Notes: a model not told the origin generated them from the letters alone. DNA of 64,000 bases from Sva-07 sp963728195 (GCA_963728195.1 CAVSIX010000013.1:124001-188000), one strand, 5' to 3'. Positions 17,090 through 27,658 are shown, counted from the first letter of the stretch. A program made the numbers and translations.

Positions 17090-19320
17090 CCGGTGCGACG
17101 TCGAGTCGCCGCGCGTTGGGCAGCGACGTGCTGGCCACGCTGATGGTGGCGGCGTTCTCGATGGCAGTCGCCCTGGGTTTCGCCCGCTCGTTCTCGGGCT
17201 GGTCGTTCATCACCGACATGGCGGTCGTCGTCGTCGCCGGACACGGCGCCGGACTGCTCCTGCGGCGTCTGCGCGTCCCCGCATGGATCGCCGTGCCGGC
17301 GATGGTCACCGTGCTCGGCTGGGTCGTGCTCGCGCTCTACTACCCCGACACGTTCTCGTGGGCCCTTCCGACGAGCGAGACGTGGTCGATCCTGCGTGAG
17401 CAGCTCACCGCGGTCCGCGAGGAGTTCCGCACCGCCGTCGCTCCGGTCGAGTACGGCGGTGGTTGGGACGTGCTCGCGGCGATCGGTCTCGCCACCGCCG
17501 TGTTGCTCGCCGACGTGTTCGCCTTCCGTGCCGATGCGCGAGCCGAGACGCTGGTTCCCGGCGGCGTCCTGTTCGTGTTCGTCGGCGCCCTCGGCGACGA
17601 ACGTCTCCGGATCCTCTCCACCGTCGTGGTCGTGGGCGTCGGCGTCGCCGCCACGGCGACCCTGCGGTCGTACCATGCGGCCCCGGTGCGTGGCGATGCC
17701 CGGTCGCCGTGGCGACGTTGGCCGGCGGCGATCGCCGTCGGGACCGTCGTCGCCGTGGTCGCCGGGCTGGTCGGTCCCCTCCTCCCGGGCGCCGACGCTG
17801 CGCCGATCTACGAAACGAGCGGTGGTGGCGGGGGCGGGACCACTCAGGTCGTCAGCCCGCTCGTCGACATCAAGTCACGGCTGACCAACCGCTCGACCGC
17901 GGAGCTGTTCCGGGTGCGCGCGGACGTCGAGTCGTACTGGCGGTCGTCGGCACTGCCCGAGTTCGACGGCAGGACGTGGGGACTTCCGGAACGAGAGCTG
18001 CAACCGGTCGGCGATGCGTTGACGGCGCCGCCGGAGTCGTTGATCGACAACCGGCAACGGATCACGATCGCAGCGTTGGGCGGCACGCTGGTCCCCGCCG
18101 CACCCGATCCGTTCCAGGCCTCGGGTCCCGACGACCTGCGGTGGGTGCCGGAGACCTCCACGCTCGTGACGATCGACGGCGACCTGCGCAGCGGCGACAC
18201 GATCGACATCGTGTCGGCGTCGCCACGTCTCGACGCTGCACGGCTGGCGGCGGCCACGTCCTCGCAGCCGCCCGATCCGATCCACACGAGCGTGCCGACC
18301 GACCTTCCCGACATCGTCCGCTCGACAGCGCGCCAGGTGACCGCCGGCGCCACCAACACCTACGACGCCGCACTGGCGCTGCAGACGTGGTTCCGCAGCG
18401 AGTTCCGCTACAGCCTCGAGGTGCAGGAGGGACACGACAACTCGGCGATCGAGGGCTTCCTACGCGACCGTGTCGGCTACTGCGAGCAGTTCGCCGGCAC
18501 GTACGCGGCCATGCTGCGCACGCTCGGCATCCCGACCAGGGTGGCGGTCGGCTTCACGTCCGGGGTGGCGCTCGGCGACGGCGAATTCTCGGTGCTGGGT
18601 CGTAACGCACATGCCTGGCCCGAGGTCTGGTTCGACGGCATCGGCTGGATCGCCTTCGAACCGACGCCCGGGCGCGGCGCACCGAACGCCGAGAGCTATA
18701 CCGGCGTCGCTGCCCAACAGGACACTTCGGCGTCGCCCGACGCAGTCGACGATGCCGGCGTCGTACCCCCGACCACGCTTCAGGCGGGCCCGACCGACGG
18801 CCAGCTCGGTGGCCTGGAGATCCCCGACCTCTCCGACACGACCGGCGGGGCGCCGACGGCCACAGCTACGGGGCAGAGCACCGACGATCCGTCGTGGGCG
18901 TGGCTGATCGTGCTCGCAGTGTTCGGCGCCGTGGTGGCGGCGCCCGGGCTGATCCGCCTCGTTCGCCGCAGCAGCACCACGGCAACGGTCGACGAGCAGC
19001 TCGCGGACGCATGGCAGCGAGCGACCGGTGCCGTCCGAGCCGTCGGCGTGCCCCTGCGCGACTCCGACACACCGTCGGAGGTGGCGTCGCGCACCGCTCG
19101 CCAGTTCCCGCTCGTCACCCGGCCGATGCGCTCGCTCGCCGACGTCGTCACCGAAGCCACCTACCGCGCCGAGGGGACCGCCGGCTACGACGCCGTCGGC
19201 GCCTACGGCAAGAGCACCGTCAACGAGTGTCGCAACTGGGCCAAGCAGATCGACCGGGCAGCGACCGAGTCGCTCGGCTGGGCGGACCGGCTCCGGCGCT
19301 ACTTCACCGCCTGGCGCTGA
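17086..19320 (+). CDS. Transglutaminase-like membrane protein (TgpA family)
   Basis: The 744-residue protein has five or six N-terminal membrane segments (about 15-215), an extracytoplasmic region with a transglutaminase core, a further membrane segment (about 605-630) and a C-terminal DUF4129-like domain. The catalytic cysteine is in VGYCEQFAGTYAAM (Cys about 466) and the histidine in NAHAWPEVWF (His about 509). The third position reads FEPTPG, with glutamate where the classical triad has aspartate, as in many actinobacterial members. This is the third gene of the MoxR-DUF58 operon; family members are thought to crosslink or cleave envelope proteins. GTG at 17086 overlaps the DUF58 stop. Confidence 0.92.
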   Translation: MTGATSSRRALGSDVLATLMVAAFSMAVALGFARSFSGWSFITDMAVVVVAGHGAGLLLRRLRVPAWIAVPAMVTVLGWVVLALYYPDTFSWALPTSETWSILREQLTAVREEFRTAVAPVEYGGGWDVLAAIGLATAVLLADVFAFRADARAETLVPGGVLFVFVGALGDERLRILSTVVVVGVGVAATATLRSYHAAPVRGDARSPWRRWPAAIAVGTVVAVVAGLVGPLLPGADAAPIYETSGGGGGGTTQVVSPLVDIKSRLTNRSTAELFRVRADVESYWRSSALPEFDGRTWGLPERELQPVGDALTAPPESLIDNRQRITIAALGGTLVPAAPDPFQASGPDDLRWVPETSTLVTIDGDLRSGDTIDIVSASPRLDAARLAAATSSQPPDPIHTSVPTDLPDIVRSTARQVTAGATNTYDAALALQTWFRSEFRYSLEVQEGHDNSAIEGFLRDRVGYCEQFAGTYAAMLRTLGIPTRVAVGFTSGVALGDGEFSVLGRNAHAWPEVWFDGIGWIAFEPTPGRGAPNAESYTGVAAQQDTSASPDAVDDAGVVPPTTLQAGPTDGQLGGLEIPDLSDTTGGAPTATATGQSTDDPSWAWLIVLAVFGAVVAAPGLIRLVRRSSTTATVDEQLADAWQRATGAVRAVGVPLRDSDTPSEVASRTARQFPLVTRPMRSLADVVTEATYRAEGTAGYDAVGAYGKSTVNECRNWAKQIDRAATESLGWADRLRRYFTAWR

Positions 19321-19359
19321 ACTCGACAGCGCCGTGCAGGCGAGGTGCCCGCAGGAGCG

Positions 19360-19689
19360 TCAGCGGGTGGCGTCGTCGTCGACGCCGGGACGACGTCCGC
19401 TCAACCATGCCGAGATCGGGAGTTGACCGAGGCGTTCGCGTCCGAGCAGGCGGAGTTCGGACTCGAGCAGGATGGCCATCACGAGCACGAGGACGAAGCC
19501 ACCGAACGCCACGACGAAGTTCACGGCGAGTCCACCGATCGTGATCACGAGCCCGACGAGCAGACCGAGAACGAGGAAGATCGACCGGCGACGCGAGACG
19601 CGGTACCCGCGTTGGGAGAACGTCGGGTCCTGTTCGAGCTCTTGCTCGATCTGACGCAGGATGCGTTGCTCATCCTCGGAGAGAGGCAC
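19360..19689 (-). CDS. DUF3040 membrane protein
   Basis: The 109-residue protein starts with the DUF3040 signature VPLSEDEQRILRQIEQELEQDP. Two hydrophobic segments follow (about 42-60 and 64-85) and a polar tail. DUF3040 proteins are found almost only in actinobacteria and have no assigned function. The GTG start at 19689 begins the conserved motif. It ends facing the transglutaminase gene with 39 bases between the two stops, in which I see no clear terminator. It lies 31 bases downstream of dinB and may be cotranscribed with it. Confidence 0.9.
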   Translation of the reverse strand: MPLSEDEQRILRQIEQELEQDPTFSQRGYRVSRRRSIFLVLGLLVGLVITIGGLAVNFVVAFGGFVLVLVMAILLESELRLLGRERLGQLPISAWLSGRRPGVDDDATR

Positions 19690-19720
19690 AACGCAATCAT
19701 CGCACGTTTCCGGTCGATCC

Positions 19721-21055
<1,335 letters not shown>

Positions 21056-21062
21056 GCCTCCG

Positions 21063-21068
21063 ACACTA
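21063..21068 (-). promoter_or_regulatory. -10 element TAGTGT, leaderless start of dinB
   Basis: TAGTGT is followed by 7 bases (including GGAGG, which would be too close to act as a ribosome binding site) and GTG 21055. Confidence 0.4.
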
Positions 21069-21167
21069 GAGCCGACTCCTGGCGCTGGACGGTGCGTCGA
21101 CTCGGTACGTGTTCGCCGACGGGCCGACACGCGTGGTGGCACCGGTCACGTCTGCGCTGGGGCCGGT

Positions 21168-21173
21168 TACGAT
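21168..21173 (+). promoter_or_regulatory. -10 element TACGAT, leaderless start of the 21182 gene
   Basis: TACGAT is followed by 8 bases and ATG 21182. No Shine-Dalgarno sequence is present. Confidence 0.5.
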
Positions 21174-21181
21174 CCCGCGCC

Positions 21182-21481
21182 ATGGACACCACCCCGGTCC
21201 CCGACTCCGGCCGGTCGCTGTCGGCGCTGCCTTCGGTGGGCGTGCGAGTCGGCGCATTCGCCGCGATCCTGCTCGCAGGCCTCGCCGGCGCCCTGATCGG
21301 CTACTCGTTGATCGAGTTGCAGTGCGAAGGCGACTGCGGCCTCGCGACGGGTCTCGGTCTGCTGATCGGCGCACTGGTCGCTGCGGGCGGCATGGCGATC
21401 GTCGCAGTGCTCGTGATGCGAGCGATCGGTGAGTGGCGTGAGATCGAGGACCGCACCGGCGCCGGGCACGCACCACGATGA
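21182..21481 (+). CDS. Small two-TM membrane protein, unknown function
   Basis: The 99-residue protein has two membrane segments (about 22-45 and 56-80) separated by a short loop with two cysteines (LQCEGDCGL) that could form a disulfide outside the cell. The C-terminal tail is charged. I do not recognise the family. Its stop overlaps the inositol-phosphatase-type gene by ATGA, so the two are cotranslated. The start at 21182 is supported by the TACGAT element 8 bases upstream. Confidence 0.7.
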   Translation: MDTTPVPDSGRSLSALPSVGVRVGAFAAILLAGLAGALIGYSLIELQCEGDCGLATGLGLLIGALVAAGGMAIVAVLVMRAIGEWREIEDRTGAGHAPR

Positions 21482-22281
21482 ACGACGACCTCCGTGAACT
21501 GGCGGCGGCACTCGCCGTGCAGGCCGGCACGTCGGCGCTCGAGGGCCGTCGGCGCCTGGGCGTCGGCCAACCGGTCGCCCACGACACCAAGTCGACGCCG
21601 ACCGATCCCGTCACCGAGTTCGACCGGGCCGCCGAGGCCGTGATCGTCGACACGCTGCGGCTGCGGCGGCCCGACGACTCGATCATCGGCGAAGAGGGCG
21701 CCGGACATTCGGGTTCCTCGGGGCTGGAGTGGCACATCGACCCGATCGACGGCACGGTCAACTTCGTCTACGACCTGCCCGCATGGTGCACTTCGGTGGC
21801 GGTCGTCGACGAGGACGGTCCGCTCGCCGGAGCGGTGTTCGTCCCGGTCAGCGACGAACTCTTCTCGGCAGCACGTGGCGCCGGAGCCACCCGCAATGGC
21901 ATGCCGATCCGCTGTTCATCGGCAACCGACATCGCGACCTCGCTGATCGGGACGGGCTTCAGCTATTCGCCGGCCACACGGGAGCGTCAGGCCCGCCGAC
22001 TCGCCGCACTGCTGGCGCAGGTGCGAGACGTACGCCGCTACGGATCGGCTGCACTCGACCTGTGCATGGTCGCGTGCGGCCGCCTCGACGCGTACTACGA
22101 GGAGCACCTGAACTCGTGGGATCTCGCGGCAGGCGTCCTGATCGCCTCCGAGGCCGGCGCAACGACGTCGGACTTCGGCGGTGGTGTCGCCGGCTCCGAC
22201 GCGACGGTCGCCGCCGCACCCGGCATCCACGAGGCTCTGCTCGAGCTGATCGCCGCCATCGACGACGCCGACCTGCGCTGA
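21478..22281 (+). CDS. Inositol monophosphatase family enzyme
   Basis: The 267-residue protein has the three metal-binding motifs of the lithium-sensitive phosphatase family: GEEGA near residue 69, IDPIDGTVNF near 88, and SWDLAAG near 205. It could dephosphorylate inositol phosphate, histidinol phosphate, PAP or fructose-1,6-bisphosphate; the motif set does not choose among these. In actinobacteria, inositol phosphatases feed phosphatidylinositol and mannoside synthesis, and a PimB-like mannosyltransferase lies at 31596-32729. ATG overlaps the stop of the small membrane protein gene. About 118 non-coding bases follow before the response regulator. Confidence 0.9.
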   Translation: MNDDLRELAAALAVQAGTSALEGRRRLGVGQPVAHDTKSTPTDPVTEFDRAAEAVIVDTLRLRRPDDSIIGEEGAGHSGSSGLEWHIDPIDGTVNFVYDLPAWCTSVAVVDEDGPLAGAVFVPVSDELFSAARGAGATRNGMPIRCSSATDIATSLIGTGFSYSPATRERQARRLAALLAQVRDVRRYGSAALDLCMVACGRLDAYYEEHLNSWDLAAGVLIASEAGATTSDFGGGVAGSDATVAAAPGIHEALLELIAAIDDADLR

Positions 22282-22399
22282 CCCACCGCCGGACCCTCCT
22301 GCGCCACTCCCCCGCTGCGGCATCGCTCGGACGGGTGAGACGGCGAGGTTCTGTCCATCGTGGTCGCTGTTGACCCCGGCGATGCGGCATCATGGTGAC

Positions 22400-23080
22400 G
22401 TGGGTACACGCATCTTGGCCGTCGAGGACGACGAACGCATCCGGTCGGCGGTCAAACTCGCCCTCGAGGACGAGGGATGGATCGTCGACGAAGCCGAGAG
22501 CGGTGAGGAGGCGATCGAGAAATTCGCCCGATCGAATCCCGACGTCGTGCTGATCGACATCATGCTGCCGGGCATCGACGGCTTCGAACTCTGTCGGACG
22601 CTGCGTCGCACCAGCGACGTGCCCGTCGTCATGGTCACCGCCCGCAACGACACCCACGACGTCGTCGCCGGCCTCGAGGCCGGAGCGGACGACTACCTCA
22701 CCAAGCCCTTCGCCCCCAAGGAGTTGTCCGCTCGCATCCGTGCACTGCTGCGGCGGATCCGACCCAGCAGCCACGGTCACGCCCGGCTGAGCTTCGGCGA
22801 CCTCGAGCTGATCCCCGACGAGGGCAAGGTGCTGCGCGGCGGCGACGAGGTCCATCTGACCAAGACCGAGTTCCGCCTGCTCTGCGAGCTCGCCGAGAGC
22901 CCCGGCAAGGTGCTGAGTCGCGAAGTGCTGCTCGACAAGGTCTGGGGCTACGACTACTTCGGCGACGGGCGCCTGGTCGACGTCCACGTCCGGCGACTGC
23001 GCACGAAGGTCGAAGTCGACCCCGCCAACCCTCGCCACGTCGTCACCGTCCGCGGGCTCGGGTACCGGCTGCAGACGTGA
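22400..23080 (+). CDS. mtrA: OmpR-family response regulator (MtrA-like)
   Basis: The 226-residue protein has a receiver domain with acidic pocket VEDDE, phospho-acceptor aspartate in VLIDIMLPGIDG (about residue 50), the switch threonine in MVTARND, and lysine in YLTKPF. A winged-helix DNA-binding domain follows, ending VHVRRLRTKVEVDP...GLGYRL. The neighbours, a sensor kinase overlapping it and then a GerMN lipoprotein, reproduce the actinobacterial mtrA-mtrB-lpqB order, which controls cell division and wall metabolism. GTG at 22400 begins VGTRILAVEDD; an ATG ten codons upstream in the same frame is possible. Confidence 0.88.
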   Translation: MGTRILAVEDDERIRSAVKLALEDEGWIVDEAESGEEAIEKFARSNPDVVLIDIMLPGIDGFELCRTLRRTSDVPVVMVTARNDTHDVVAGLEAGADDYLTKPFAPKELSARIRALLRRIRPSSHGHARLSFGDLELIPDEGKVLRGGDEVHLTKTEFRLLCELAESPGKVLSREVLLDKVWGYDYFGDGRLVDVHVRRLRTKVEVDPANPRHVVTVRGLGYRLQT

Positions 23081-24519
23081 GCGAAGGCGGCTGGTTCCGT
23101 CGCCTGGTCAACCGCTCCCGCCCGGCGGCAGTCGGTCTGCGGCGGCGCATCCTGCTCATCTTCACGCTGGGGTCGCTGCTGCTGTCGGTGTTCCTCGCCA
23201 CGACCACCTACGGCCTGACGCGCTCGAACGTGTCACGCGAACGGATCGACACCGCGATCAACACGTCGCAACGGAACGCACAGGGTGTCGAACGCGATCT
23301 CCGTTCGCTGCCCGCCGACGCCGAAGCGGCACGGGCATCGCTCACCCGCATCGGCGTGGACGACTACCTGATCTGGTATGCCGACACCTGGAGCGCCGGC
23401 GGCGCCACGTTCCGAGACGCCGACGTGCCGCCACCGCTGGTCACGCGGGTCATCGACGAGGGGACGTCGGCCAGCCAGATCGTGCGGCTCGGCGACGAGC
23501 TCAACGTGGTGGTCGGCTGGGACATCCCCGGCATCGGCGCCTACTTCGAGGCGTTCAGTCTCGACGAGGCCGATTCGACGCTGTCGAGCGTCCGGCTGGC
23601 GCTCGTGCTCGCGGCAGCCATCACCACGGGTCTCGGCATCCTGCTCGGCATCTTCTCCGCTCGCCTCGCCGTCCGTCCGGTCGGCACCGCGGCGCAAGCG
23701 GCATCGGCGATTGCCGGGGGTCGGCTCGACACGCGGCTGGAGACGACCGACGACCCCGACCTGCGGATCTTGACCGAATCGTTCAACGACATGGCCGAAG
23801 CCCTCCAGCTGCGCGTCGAGCGCGATGCGCGCTTCGCCTCGGACGTCAGCCACGAGCTGCGTTCGCCGTTGATGACCCTGTCGGCGTCGGTCGAGGTGAT
23901 GGAGGCCCGACGCGATGAACTGCCCGAGCGCTCGCGCGCTGCACTCGATCTGTTGGCGAGCGACGTCGTGCGTTTCCAAGGTCTCGTCGAGGATCTGCTC
24001 GAGATCTCCCGCTTCGATGCCGGCGCCATCCGCCTGCACATGGAGGAACTCCTCGCCGCCGAATTCGTTCGCCACGCGGTGGCGGTCAGTTCGTTGCCCG
24101 ACACGCCGGTACGCGTGACCGCACGCGCCGAACTCGCCCTGATCCGCGGCGACCGGCGGCGCCTGGCCCGAGTGATCGCCAACCTGATCGACAACGCACG
24201 CGCCTACGGCGGCGGCGAACCGGAGGTCTCGATCACCGTGCTGAACCCCGACGACGAACCGATGTCGCACATCCTCATCGCGGTCGAAGACCATGGCCCG
24301 GGCGTGCAGGAGGAAGAGCGCGACCTGGTGTTCGAACGGTTCGCCCGAGGCGGTGGGGCGGGCCGACGCACCGGCAGCGAAGGCGCCGGGCTCGGTCTGT
24401 CGCTGGTCGACGAGCACGTTCGCATGCACGGCGGGCGCGTCTGGGTCGAAGATCGGCTCGACGGCGAATCGGGCGCCCGGTTCGTCATCGAACTCATGGC
24501 GACGGAGCTCGACGAATGA
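23077..24519 (+). CDS. mtrB: Sensor histidine kinase (MtrB-like)
   Basis: The 480-residue protein has two membrane segments (about 24-45 and 170-195) flanking an extracytoplasmic sensor region of about 125 residues, then HAMP, a HisKA domain with the phospho-accepting histidine in DVSHELRSPLM (about 263), and an ATPase domain with N-box NLIDNARAYGGG, DHGPGV and GAGLGLSLVDEH. It phosphorylates the regulator encoded just upstream, with which it overlaps by GTGA. It is shorter than mycobacterial MtrB but has the same organisation. The stop overlaps the lipoprotein gene. Confidence 0.88.
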   Translation: MSEGGWFRRLVNRSRPAAVGLRRRILLIFTLGSLLLSVFLATTTYGLTRSNVSRERIDTAINTSQRNAQGVERDLRSLPADAEAARASLTRIGVDDYLIWYADTWSAGGATFRDADVPPPLVTRVIDEGTSASQIVRLGDELNVVVGWDIPGIGAYFEAFSLDEADSTLSSVRLALVLAAAITTGLGILLGIFSARLAVRPVGTAAQAASAIAGGRLDTRLETTDDPDLRILTESFNDMAEALQLRVERDARFASDVSHELRSPLMTLSASVEVMEARRDELPERSRAALDLLASDVVRFQGLVEDLLEISRFDAGAIRLHMEELLAAEFVRHAVAVSSLPDTPVRVTARAELALIRGDRRRLARVIANLIDNARAYGGGEPEVSITVLNPDDEPMSHILIAVEDHGPGVQEEERDLVFERFARGGGAGRRTGSEGAGLGLSLVDEHVRMHGGRVWVEDRLDGESGARFVIELMATELDE

Positions 24520-25118
24520 GGGCGACACTCACGATGGCCGTGGTCGCCCTGGCGGTGCTGGCGGGGTGCTCGCTGCAGCCGGACGCTTCCCCGAACGACC
24601 TGCCCGCCGAGCGCGCGGACGTGTTCGGCGAACCGGCGACCGGCGACGAGGCCGCCGGTACGAACCGCATCTACCTGCTCGGTCCGAACGACCCCGAGGT
24701 ACCCCAGCGGCTGCGCGCAGTGCAGCGCGATGTCCCGACCGCACCTGCCTCGGTGCTGGCGTCGTTGTTCGCCGGTCCCAACTCGAGCGAGCGCGACGCG
24801 CAGCTCGACACGGCAATTCCGGCCGATGTCCAACTGCTCGGCGCCCGACCCGTCGGGCCGGTGCTGACCGTCGACCTCAGCAACGGGTTCGACGAGTTGA
24901 CGCCCGATGGGCTCCGTCTCGCCGTCGCCCAGATCGTGTCGACGGCCACCGACATCAACGGTGTCGAGTCCGTGCAGTTGCGCATCGACGGCGAGCCGCG
25001 GGGATGGCCGCTCGGCAACGGCGAACTCACCGACCGCCCGCTGACGCGGTACGACTATCCCGGCCTGGTCGAGTCGACCCAGCCGGCTTTTCCCGCCATC
25101 CCGTCACCGGTCCAGTGA
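24516..25118 (+). CDS. GerMN-domain lipoprotein (short LpqB-like)
   Basis: The 200-residue protein begins with a lipoprotein signal peptide ending in VLAGCS (Cys near 17). The body, with VPTAPASVLASLFAGPNSSE, LLGARPVGPVLTVDLS and LRLAVAQIVSTATDINGVESVQLRIDG, matches the GerMN (sporulation/germination) domain that also forms the N-terminal part of LpqB. Full LpqB proteins have about 580 residues with a C-terminal beta-propeller; here that part is absent and the frame ends cleanly. It follows the two-component pair with ATGA overlap, so it is probably the functional counterpart of LpqB, which modulates MtrB outside the membrane. Confidence 0.82.
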   Translation: MRATLTMAVVALAVLAGCSLQPDASPNDLPAERADVFGEPATGDEAAGTNRIYLLGPNDPEVPQRLRAVQRDVPTAPASVLASLFAGPNSSERDAQLDTAIPADVQLLGARPVGPVLTVDLSNGFDELTPDGLRLAVAQIVSTATDINGVESVQLRIDGEPRGWPLGNGELTDRPLTRYDYPGLVESTQPAFPAIPSPVQ

Positions 25119-25171
25119 TCCGACGGCCGGCGGTGTTGGACGGCCGCTGCATTCGCTGCTAGCACAGTGCC

Positions 25172-25546
25172 ATGGCATGGGACAGCACTCGTCCGGTCCC
25201 TTGGAACCGGCTGATCCGCGAATGGTTGATCTACGCGGCGATCATGTCGGCCGTCTTCCTGATCTTCTTCCGAGGCGACAGCGTGGTGGGCGCGATCGCC
25301 GGCGTCTTGATCAGTGGGCCGCTGTATCTCGCCTTCGGAGCGGTGATGGCCAAGTTCGGCTACCAGCGCACCCGCCTCAAGGACGCTCGCAGCGCATCGA
25401 AGCGAGGCGCCGGCAGCTCCGACGACACGTCCGGCGACACCCCGAGGACCACCGATGGTGACGCACCGAGAGTGCGACCGGCGCCGACCAGCCGCACGGC
25501 AGGTGGCGGGAACCGGCCGAAGGCGTCGAACCGGCGGAAGCGCTGA
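25172..25546 (+). CDS. Small membrane protein with basic C-terminal tail
   Basis: The 124-residue protein has two predicted membrane segments (about 17-36 and 41-65). A long hydrophilic C-terminal half, rich in Arg, Lys, Ser, Thr and Pro and ending in NRRKR, is probably cytoplasmic and disordered. The family is not recognised. It ends with a one-base TGATG overlap with the glycerol kinase gene, so the two are translationally linked. A TAGCAC hexamer lies 6 bases before the ATG and could be a weak -10 for a leaderless transcript. It could influence glycerol uptake, but only by association; no aquaporin-type motif (NPA) is present. Confidence 0.7.
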   Translation: MAWDSTRPVPWNRLIREWLIYAAIMSAVFLIFFRGDSVVGAIAGVLISGPLYLAFGAVMAKFGYQRTRLKDARSASKRGAGSSDDTSGDTPRTTDGDAPRVRPAPTSRTAGGGNRPKASNRRKR

Positions 25547-27039
25547 TGGCCGCCTCGAACGACCAGCGCTGCGTGATCGCCATCGACGCCGGCACGACCG
25601 GGGTACGCAGCCGCGCCGTTTTCGTCGACGCCCGGCCGGCGGTTGCTGCCTACCGCGAATTCTCCCAGCACTACCCCTCCCCCGGCTGGGTCGAGCACGA
25701 TGCGACCGAGATCTGGGACGTCGCCGCCGAGACGCTGCGCGAGGTGATCGAACACGTCGGTGTGGCGAACGTCGCCGCGATCGGGATCACGAACCAACGC
25801 GAGACGGTCCTGGCGTGGAACCGGTCGAGCGGCGAGCCGTACGGCACGGCGATCGTCTGGCAGGACCGTCGCACCGCAGCGCGATGCGACGAGCTCGCTG
25901 CGGCGGGTCACCTGCCGTTGATCCGCGAGCGCACGGGCCTCGTTCTCGACCCGTACTTCTCTGGCACCAAGGCGGCATGGCTGCTCGAGCATCGCGACAT
26001 TCCCGTCGACGACGAACTGGCCATCGGCACGATCGATTCGTGGTTGGTGTGGAACCTGACCGGTGGTCGGCGCTTCGTCACCGACGTCACCAATGCGAGC
26101 CGGACGATGCTGTGCGACATCGGGTCGTGCGAATGGGATCCGCAACTGTGCGAACTGTTGGGCGTACCGATCGAGGCGCTGCCCGAGATCGTCGCGTCGA
26201 GTGGACGGATCGCCACCACGGCCCCCGAATGCGGCGTTCCCGAAGGCATCCCGATCAGCGGCATCGCCGGCGATCAGCAGGCGGCGCTGTTCGGCCAGGC
26301 GTGCGTGCGGCCGGGAATGGCGAAGAACACCTACGGCACCGGATCGTTCGTGCTGCTCAACGTCGGCGAGACGTGCCCGGCGGTGACCGAGGGCATGCTG
26401 ACCACCGTGGCGTGGCGGCTCGCCGACGGTACGACGCACTATGCGCTCGAGGGTTCGATCTTCGTCACCGGCGCCGCGGTGCAGTGGCTGCGTGACGGCT
26501 TGCAGATCATCGACGAAGCGGCCGAGACCGGCCCACTGGCCGCGTCGGTGGCCGATACGGGCGGCGTGTACGTGGTGCCGGCCTTCACCGGCTTGGGCTC
26601 GCCGTGGTGGGATCCGTACGCGCGTGGCACGATCGTGGGCATCACGCGCGGTACCGGCCGAGCCGAGATCGCACGAGCCGTCGTCGAGTCGATGGCGTAC
26701 CAGACCCGCGACGTGGTCGACGCGATGACCGAAGCGAGCGGCACGCCCCTCGTCGAGCTCCGCATCGACGGCGGCGCCTCGGCGATGGATCTGCTGTGCC
26801 AGATCCAGGCCGACCAGCTCGGCGTGCCCGTCCAGCGTCCCGTCGATCAGGAGACGACCGCGCTGGGAGCCGCCTATCTGGCCGGGCTGGCCGAAGGGGT
26901 GTGGGCGACCGTCGACGAGGTCGGTCGACAGTGGCGTCTCGACGCAGAGTTCACGCCGGTCGACGATCGCAGCACGGCCGACGCACTGCACGCACAGTGG
27001 CTCCGCGCCGTCGAACGGTCACGACACTGGGTCTCGTAG
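25546..27039 (+). CDS. glpK: Glycerol kinase
   Basis: GlpK phosphorylates glycerol to sn-glycerol 3-phosphate. The 497-residue FGGY kinase keeps all residues known to contact glycerol in the E. coli enzyme: Arg-Glu in TNQRETV, the tyrosine in LDPYFSGTK and the aspartate in AGDQQAALFG. The ATP-site motifs IDAGTTGVRSRAV and NTYGTGSFVLLN are intact. It lies far from the glpD-type gene at 51118. The 3' end overlaps the convergent ACT-domain gene by 21 bases, so the two transcripts are complementary at their ends. Confidence 0.95.
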   Translation: MAASNDQRCVIAIDAGTTGVRSRAVFVDARPAVAAYREFSQHYPSPGWVEHDATEIWDVAAETLREVIEHVGVANVAAIGITNQRETVLAWNRSSGEPYGTAIVWQDRRTAARCDELAAAGHLPLIRERTGLVLDPYFSGTKAAWLLEHRDIPVDDELAIGTIDSWLVWNLTGGRRFVTDVTNASRTMLCDIGSCEWDPQLCELLGVPIEALPEIVASSGRIATTAPECGVPEGIPISGIAGDQQAALFGQACVRPGMAKNTYGTGSFVLLNVGETCPAVTEGMLTTVAWRLADGTTHYALEGSIFVTGAAVQWLRDGLQIIDEAAETGPLAASVADTGGVYVVPAFTGLGSPWWDPYARGTIVGITRGTGRAEIARAVVESMAYQTRDVVDAMTEASGTPLVELRIDGGASAMDLLCQIQADQLGVPVQRPVDQETTALGAAYLAGLAEGVWATVDEVGRQWRLDAEFTPVDDRSTADALHAQWLRAVERSRHWVS

Positions 27040-27651
27040 CAGCAGTGCGTCGGCGAGGCGCAACAACAGCGAGAAGCGCACCCGCTCGCGTTCGTGGATC
27101 GGGTTGCCGACACGGCCGGCGGCGACGGTCATCGCCGACGTGGCCAGGTGGCCCCAGAGCAGGTCACTGGGCGCCGAGTCGTCGAGACCGTCGAGGTGCT
27201 CGCTCCCAGCGAGGAAGGCGCTCAGCCAGCCGAGGTCCGGCGGCGCCCCCAGCTGTGTGACCGGCTCGCCGTTGCGCAGCGCGATCACCCAGTCGGTCTC
27301 CGAGAAACGTTGGATGCCTCCGACCATCACGTCGAGACGCTCGTCGGGCGGGCTCTCGGCGATCGCGGCGCCGAGCGCCAACGCCGACAGGCTGGGATCG
27401 GTGCGGTCGGGGTCCACCACACGGATGCTCTCGACCGAGACGCCGTCGACGGCGTCGATCTCGGCGGTCAAGAGCGGCATCAGGTCGTCGTCGGGGAGCA
27501 ACACCGTCAGTTCGTCGATCGCTCGGCCGCCGCCCTGTTCGAGGATCTCGATCGCCAGCACATCACCGCGCACCGCACCGATCCGGCTGGCCACCTGGCC
27601 GAGCGCTCCCGGACGGTCGGGCATCCAGACCCGTACGACGATCGTGATCAC
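27019..27651 (-). CDS. ACT-domain protein
   Basis: The 210-residue protein begins with an ACT-type fold: VRVWMPDRPGALGQVASRIG and then GGGRAIDELTVLLP, typical of small-molecule-binding regulatory domains. The second half (VMVGGIQRFSETDWVIALRNGEPV onward) matches no domain I recognise. It may sense an amino acid and act on an unknown partner. The GTG start at 27651 lies 7 bases after TACGGT, and the aminotransferase gene is 110 bases upstream in the same direction. Its stop lies inside the 3' end of glpK on the opposite strand. Confidence 0.75.
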   Translation of the reverse strand: MITIVVRVWMPDRPGALGQVASRIGAVRGDVLAIEILEQGGGRAIDELTVLLPDDDLMPLLTAEIDAVDGVSVESIRVVDPDRTDPSLSALALGAAIAESPPDERLDVMVGGIQRFSETDWVIALRNGEPVTQLGAPPDLGWLSAFLAGSEHLDGLDDSAPSDLLWGHLATSAMTVAAGRVGNPIHERERVRFSLLLRLADALLLRDPVS

Positions 27652-27658
27652 GGGCAGG

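Noticed and set aside
27019..27039. Truncation or frameshift at the glpK 3' end
   Set aside because: glpK has normal length and C-terminus; the 21-base overlap with the ACT gene is a simple convergent overlap.
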